Positions 61,970 through 64,000 of a stretch of 64,000 bases of DNA are shown here, in pieces (positions within the stretch are counted from its first letter, which is position 1; each line of letters opens with the position of its first letter). Position numbers and translations under genes: made by a program. This DNA is from Pedobacter aquatilis (lineage in GTDB: Bacteria > Bacteroidota > Bacteroidia > Sphingobacteriales > Sphingobacteriaceae): positions 434,001 through 498,000 of the forward strand of contig NZ_JAUFPW010000012.1 in NCBI RefSeq assembly GCF_030409415.1, in the 5' to 3' direction. The notes under the pieces were generated by a model. It did not search any database and was not told the origin of the DNA. It worked only from the letters and a program-made list of their open reading frames with translations.

Positions 61970-62794
61970 ATGTTGGGCAGGAATTATAAGATAGCGGTAT
62001 ACACTTTATTGCTAGTGTTTTTATTCGGGGCTTGTAAGAAACCGGGAGGTGAGGCAGGAATACCTTCAGCTAAAAGTCAGAAGATTTATTCAGATTCCGT
62101 TTTATACATCCAGGCCTCGGATGTAACGGCAAAACCTGTTATTACCCTGAACGGAAGTTATACATCTTTACCAGAAGGTTTAAAAATTGATAAAAAAACG
62201 GGTTATATCGATGTAAACCAAAGTGAAACTGGTCTGAAGTACCTGGTTTTGTTTACGCCAGCTGGTTCCTCAGAAACCATAAAAAGCTACGTAACCATTT
62301 CAGGTATTAATTACCCTGATAAAATCTTTAATCTTGCGCAGGGCGATTCTATTGCCGAACCGATATATAATGCAAATCCAAAGCTCCTTTTTCCAAATCC
62401 CGGAAAGAATAACTTGTTTGATGAAAACGGTGGCTGTAAGAAAGCCGGAATTGTTATCAACGCTGAGAATGCCCGAATAAACCTTGCTCAGTCGATAAGG
62501 AATCAAGCCATAGACACTGGTGCCACAGAGCAGGTTAAACTTGCCTACAGGATAAATGATGGCAGTAACAGGACTGTAAATGGATTAAATGTTAAAATCT
62601 ATTTTTACCGGAATGCGAAGGAAATTCCAAAATATTTAACTGAACTTTTGGCTGTGAGGAAAACAACAGTACTTGCAGCTGGTACGGATAATCAAACCAT
62701 CACAACAAGTACGCAAAACCTACTGGATTTAGCTTCGAAATCTGTAAGTTTAGCAAGGCCAAGACCGCCGTGCATTATTGTTGTTGGAAATTAA
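61970..62794 (+). CDS. Lipoprotein of unknown function
   Basis: Starting at the ATG at 61970 (27 codons after an alternative start with a poor leader), the 274-residue protein has a lipobox: LLLVFLFGAC, so it should be lipidated at that Cys. The rest contains two beta-rich domains with YIQASDVTAKPVITLNGSY and YLVLFTPAGSSETIKSYVTI, and the C-terminus ends RPRPPCIIVVGN. The Ig-like pattern with LPEGLKIDKKTGYIDVNQS resembles a putative Ig domain. It ends at the stop immediately before the next gene, so the two are coupled. Confidence 0.7.
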   Translation: MLGRNYKIAVYTLLLVFLFGACKKPGGEAGIPSAKSQKIYSDSVLYIQASDVTAKPVITLNGSYTSLPEGLKIDKKTGYIDVNQSETGLKYLVLFTPAGSSETIKSYVTISGINYPDKIFNLAQGDSIAEPIYNANPKLLFPNPGKNNLFDENGGCKKAGIVINAENARINLAQSIRNQAIDTGATEQVKLAYRINDGSNRTVNGLNVKIYFYRNAKEIPKYLTELLAVRKTTVLAAGTDNQTITTSTQNLLDLASKSVSLARPRPPCIIVVGN

Positions 62795-64000
62795 ATGGTA
62801 AAAAAATTAAGTATAATATTTATACTGCTAATCCATTCATTAATTGGCAGGGCGCAGGATGCAATAGCTTATAAAAAGCATTTTGACCTGGCTGAACACT
62901 ATGCAAATGCTCTAAAGCCATCTGAAGTCACTGATGCCCTTGCTCTTAAACACTATTTAGATGTAATTCATACCTTGTCATCTGGCAATCAGGATAATAA
63001 ATTTTTGCTCAGGGCATACATCACTACCGGGGCTTTTATGCAGGTACTTGACCGGCAGCAGGAGGCCATATCGCTTTTCAGAAAATCCTTTGATTTGAAA
63101 AAAAATGTAGCAGGTTTGTCTGATTCTGTTCTCTTTGCGCCGTATGTTTATTGCGGTAACAGTTATTTCAGGCAAGATAAACCTGATTCTGCCAATATTT
63201 TTTACCTCAAGGCAAAGGAAATTGCAGACAGGTTTCCTGATGTGGATCAACAAGAACGCTTGTTTAATACCCTTGGCGTTATGGCCTATTCAACCGGAAA
63301 CTACAATAAAAGTATCCCTTACTACGAGAAGGCAATTTCGGTACTAAGGAAGAAGGGCAACCCGGATAAGAGTTTGCATTTAACTTATCAGAACAACCTG
63401 GCATCTGCATTCAGAAAGTTAAAGCGTTATCAGGAATCCCTTGATATTTACAGAAGCCTTTTAAGCTATAAACTGGAAACCGAAAATATAAACCACAATA
63501 TCGGTTCGGTTTATCTGGCAATGGGAAAAGCGGATAGCGCTATTTTATACTTTAACCGGGTGAACTTCAAAAGTACAAAACTACTCAATGACCTAGCCAA
63601 GGCATACTTGCGGAAAAAAGATGCGGATAAAGCCCTTTTTTACCTTAATCCAGCCAGGGCGCTGTCAAAAAAGGCAAATGCGAATAGTATATATGGGAAT
63701 GCCTTAAAGTTAACCGGTGATGCCTGGGTTTTGAAGAGGCAGTATAAAAAAGGCGCATCTTACTACCAATACGCAATCAGTAGTTTTTCGCCGGATTTTG
63801 ACCCGAATTTACTGAACCAAAACCCGGTTAAATTTACCCAGGTGTTTAATACGATAGATCTGCTGGAAGCACTCATTGCCAAAGCGAATGCTCAAAAGCT
63901 TTTATGCCATCAGAATAATCAAATCCGTTACCTTGAGGGCTGCCTTAATACTTTTAGGTCATTTTATAAACTTGCCGATCACATCAGTCGTTTTTATGAT
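62795..64000 (+). CDS. TPR protein, probable N-terminus of a CHAT-domain protein (partial)
   Basis: The ATG at 62795 directly follows the lipoprotein stop. The 402 visible codons give a signal peptide (KKLSIIFILLIHSLIGRAQ) and repeated helical TPR pairs (for example LFNTLGVMAYSTGNYNKSIP and YQNNLASAFRKLKRYQESLD). Near the right edge, NPVKFTQVFNTIDLLEALIA followed by KANAQKLL and LEGCLNTFRSFYKLADHI resembles the linker before the CHAT protease-like domain in Bacteroidota CHAT/TPR proteins. The domain itself is beyond 64,000. Confidence 0.7.
   Translation, partial: MVKKLSIIFILLIHSLIGRAQDAIAYKKHFDLAEHYANALKPSEVTDALALKHYLDVIHTLSSGNQDNKFLLRAYITTGAFMQVLDRQQEAISLFRKSFDLKKNVAGLSDSVLFAPYVYCGNSYFRQDKPDSANIFYLKAKEIADRFPDVDQQERLFNTLGVMAYSTGNYNKSIPYYEKAISVLRKKGNPDKSLHLTYQNNLASAFRKLKRYQESLDIYRSLLSYKLETENINHNIGSVYLAMGKADSAILYFNRVNFKSTKLLNDLAKAYLRKKDADKALFYLNPARALSKKANANSIYGNALKLTGDAWVLKRQYKKGASYYQYAISSFSPDFDPNLLNQNPVKFTQVFNTIDLLEALIAKANAQKLLCHQNNQIRYLEGCLNTFRSFYKLADHISRFYD

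Noticed and set aside
1..64000. CRISPR arrays, tRNA or rRNA genes, insertion sequences
   Set aside because: No regularly spaced repeats, cloverleaf-like sequence, rRNA segments or transposase genes were recognised on either strand.

Overview
The window looks like a chromosome segment from a low-GC Bacteroidota bacterium of the Sphingobacteriaceae type (Pedobacter or Mucilaginibacter-like). This is inferred from the protein families (UpxY-type NusG antiterminator, Bacteroidota-style Wza/Wzc pair, DUF6588, DUF2490, an AraC protein with a membrane half) and from promoter-like TAnnTTTG boxes upstream of several genes. No rRNA, tRNA, CRISPR array or intact insertion sequence was seen.

Region 1 (1-25,400, all minus strand) is one long surface-polysaccharide operon. 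Transcription runs right to left: Wza, Wzc, UpxY, an AsnB-type amidotransferase, a GT4, the ABC exporter Wzm/Wzt, then methyltransferases, a GT11 fucosyltransferase-like enzyme and about ten further glycosyltransferases. It also carries a three-gene sugar-modification block: a GDP-perosamine-synthase-like aminotransferase, a DesVI/TylM1-like methyltransferase and a cupin. Most genes overlap or abut. One glycosyltransferase (11,284-12,239) has a one-base frameshift that hides its last ~80 residues. The presence of Wzm/Wzt and absence of Wzx/Wzy in view suggest ABC-transporter-dependent export, with Wza/Wzc as outer-membrane channel and co-polymerase.

Region 2 (24,900-30,100) carries two small secreted proteins that share a GCL..R.YT motif and a CxLD-plus-helix C-terminus, separated by long gene-poor DNA. 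Then come a plus-strand GT2, a HEPN/MNT toxin-antitoxin pair and a WecA/MraY-type initiating glycosyl-phosphate transferase. Region 3 (30,200-37,500) is ordinary metabolism (gap, a GNAT, pgk), then a Crp/Fnr regulator with an epoxide-hydrolase-like protein and an NmrA-type reductase. Hidden between these are remnants of an ECF sigma/anti-sigma pair and of a small peptide with a bacteriocin-like leader.

Region 4 (37,800-44,450) is the most interesting intact cluster: two GT2 enzymes convergent with a MurG-like GT, a fused PIG-L deacetylase/NodS-like methyltransferase, an acyl-CoA-dehydrogenase-like protein and a GT4. Enzyme types resemble Nod-factor chemistry (deacetylate an N-acetyl sugar, then methylate), but no product is known to me. 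Region 5 (44,500-53,200) has two secreted beta-propeller sugar-metabolism proteins, a DUF2490 protein and an AraC regulator. It is followed by a gene graveyard with decayed DoxX, DUF4143, DUF421 and DUF72 genes and a receiver domain cut off from its output domain.

Region 6 (53,200-60,700, minus) is a membrane and stress set: holin-like protein, YihY/BrkB, MscS-family channel, SDR, AI-2E-type permease and DUF6588. Region 7 (60,900-64,000, plus) has a small unknown protein, a lipoprotein and the start of a TPR protein that looks like the N-terminal part of a CHAT-domain protein, cut by the window edge.
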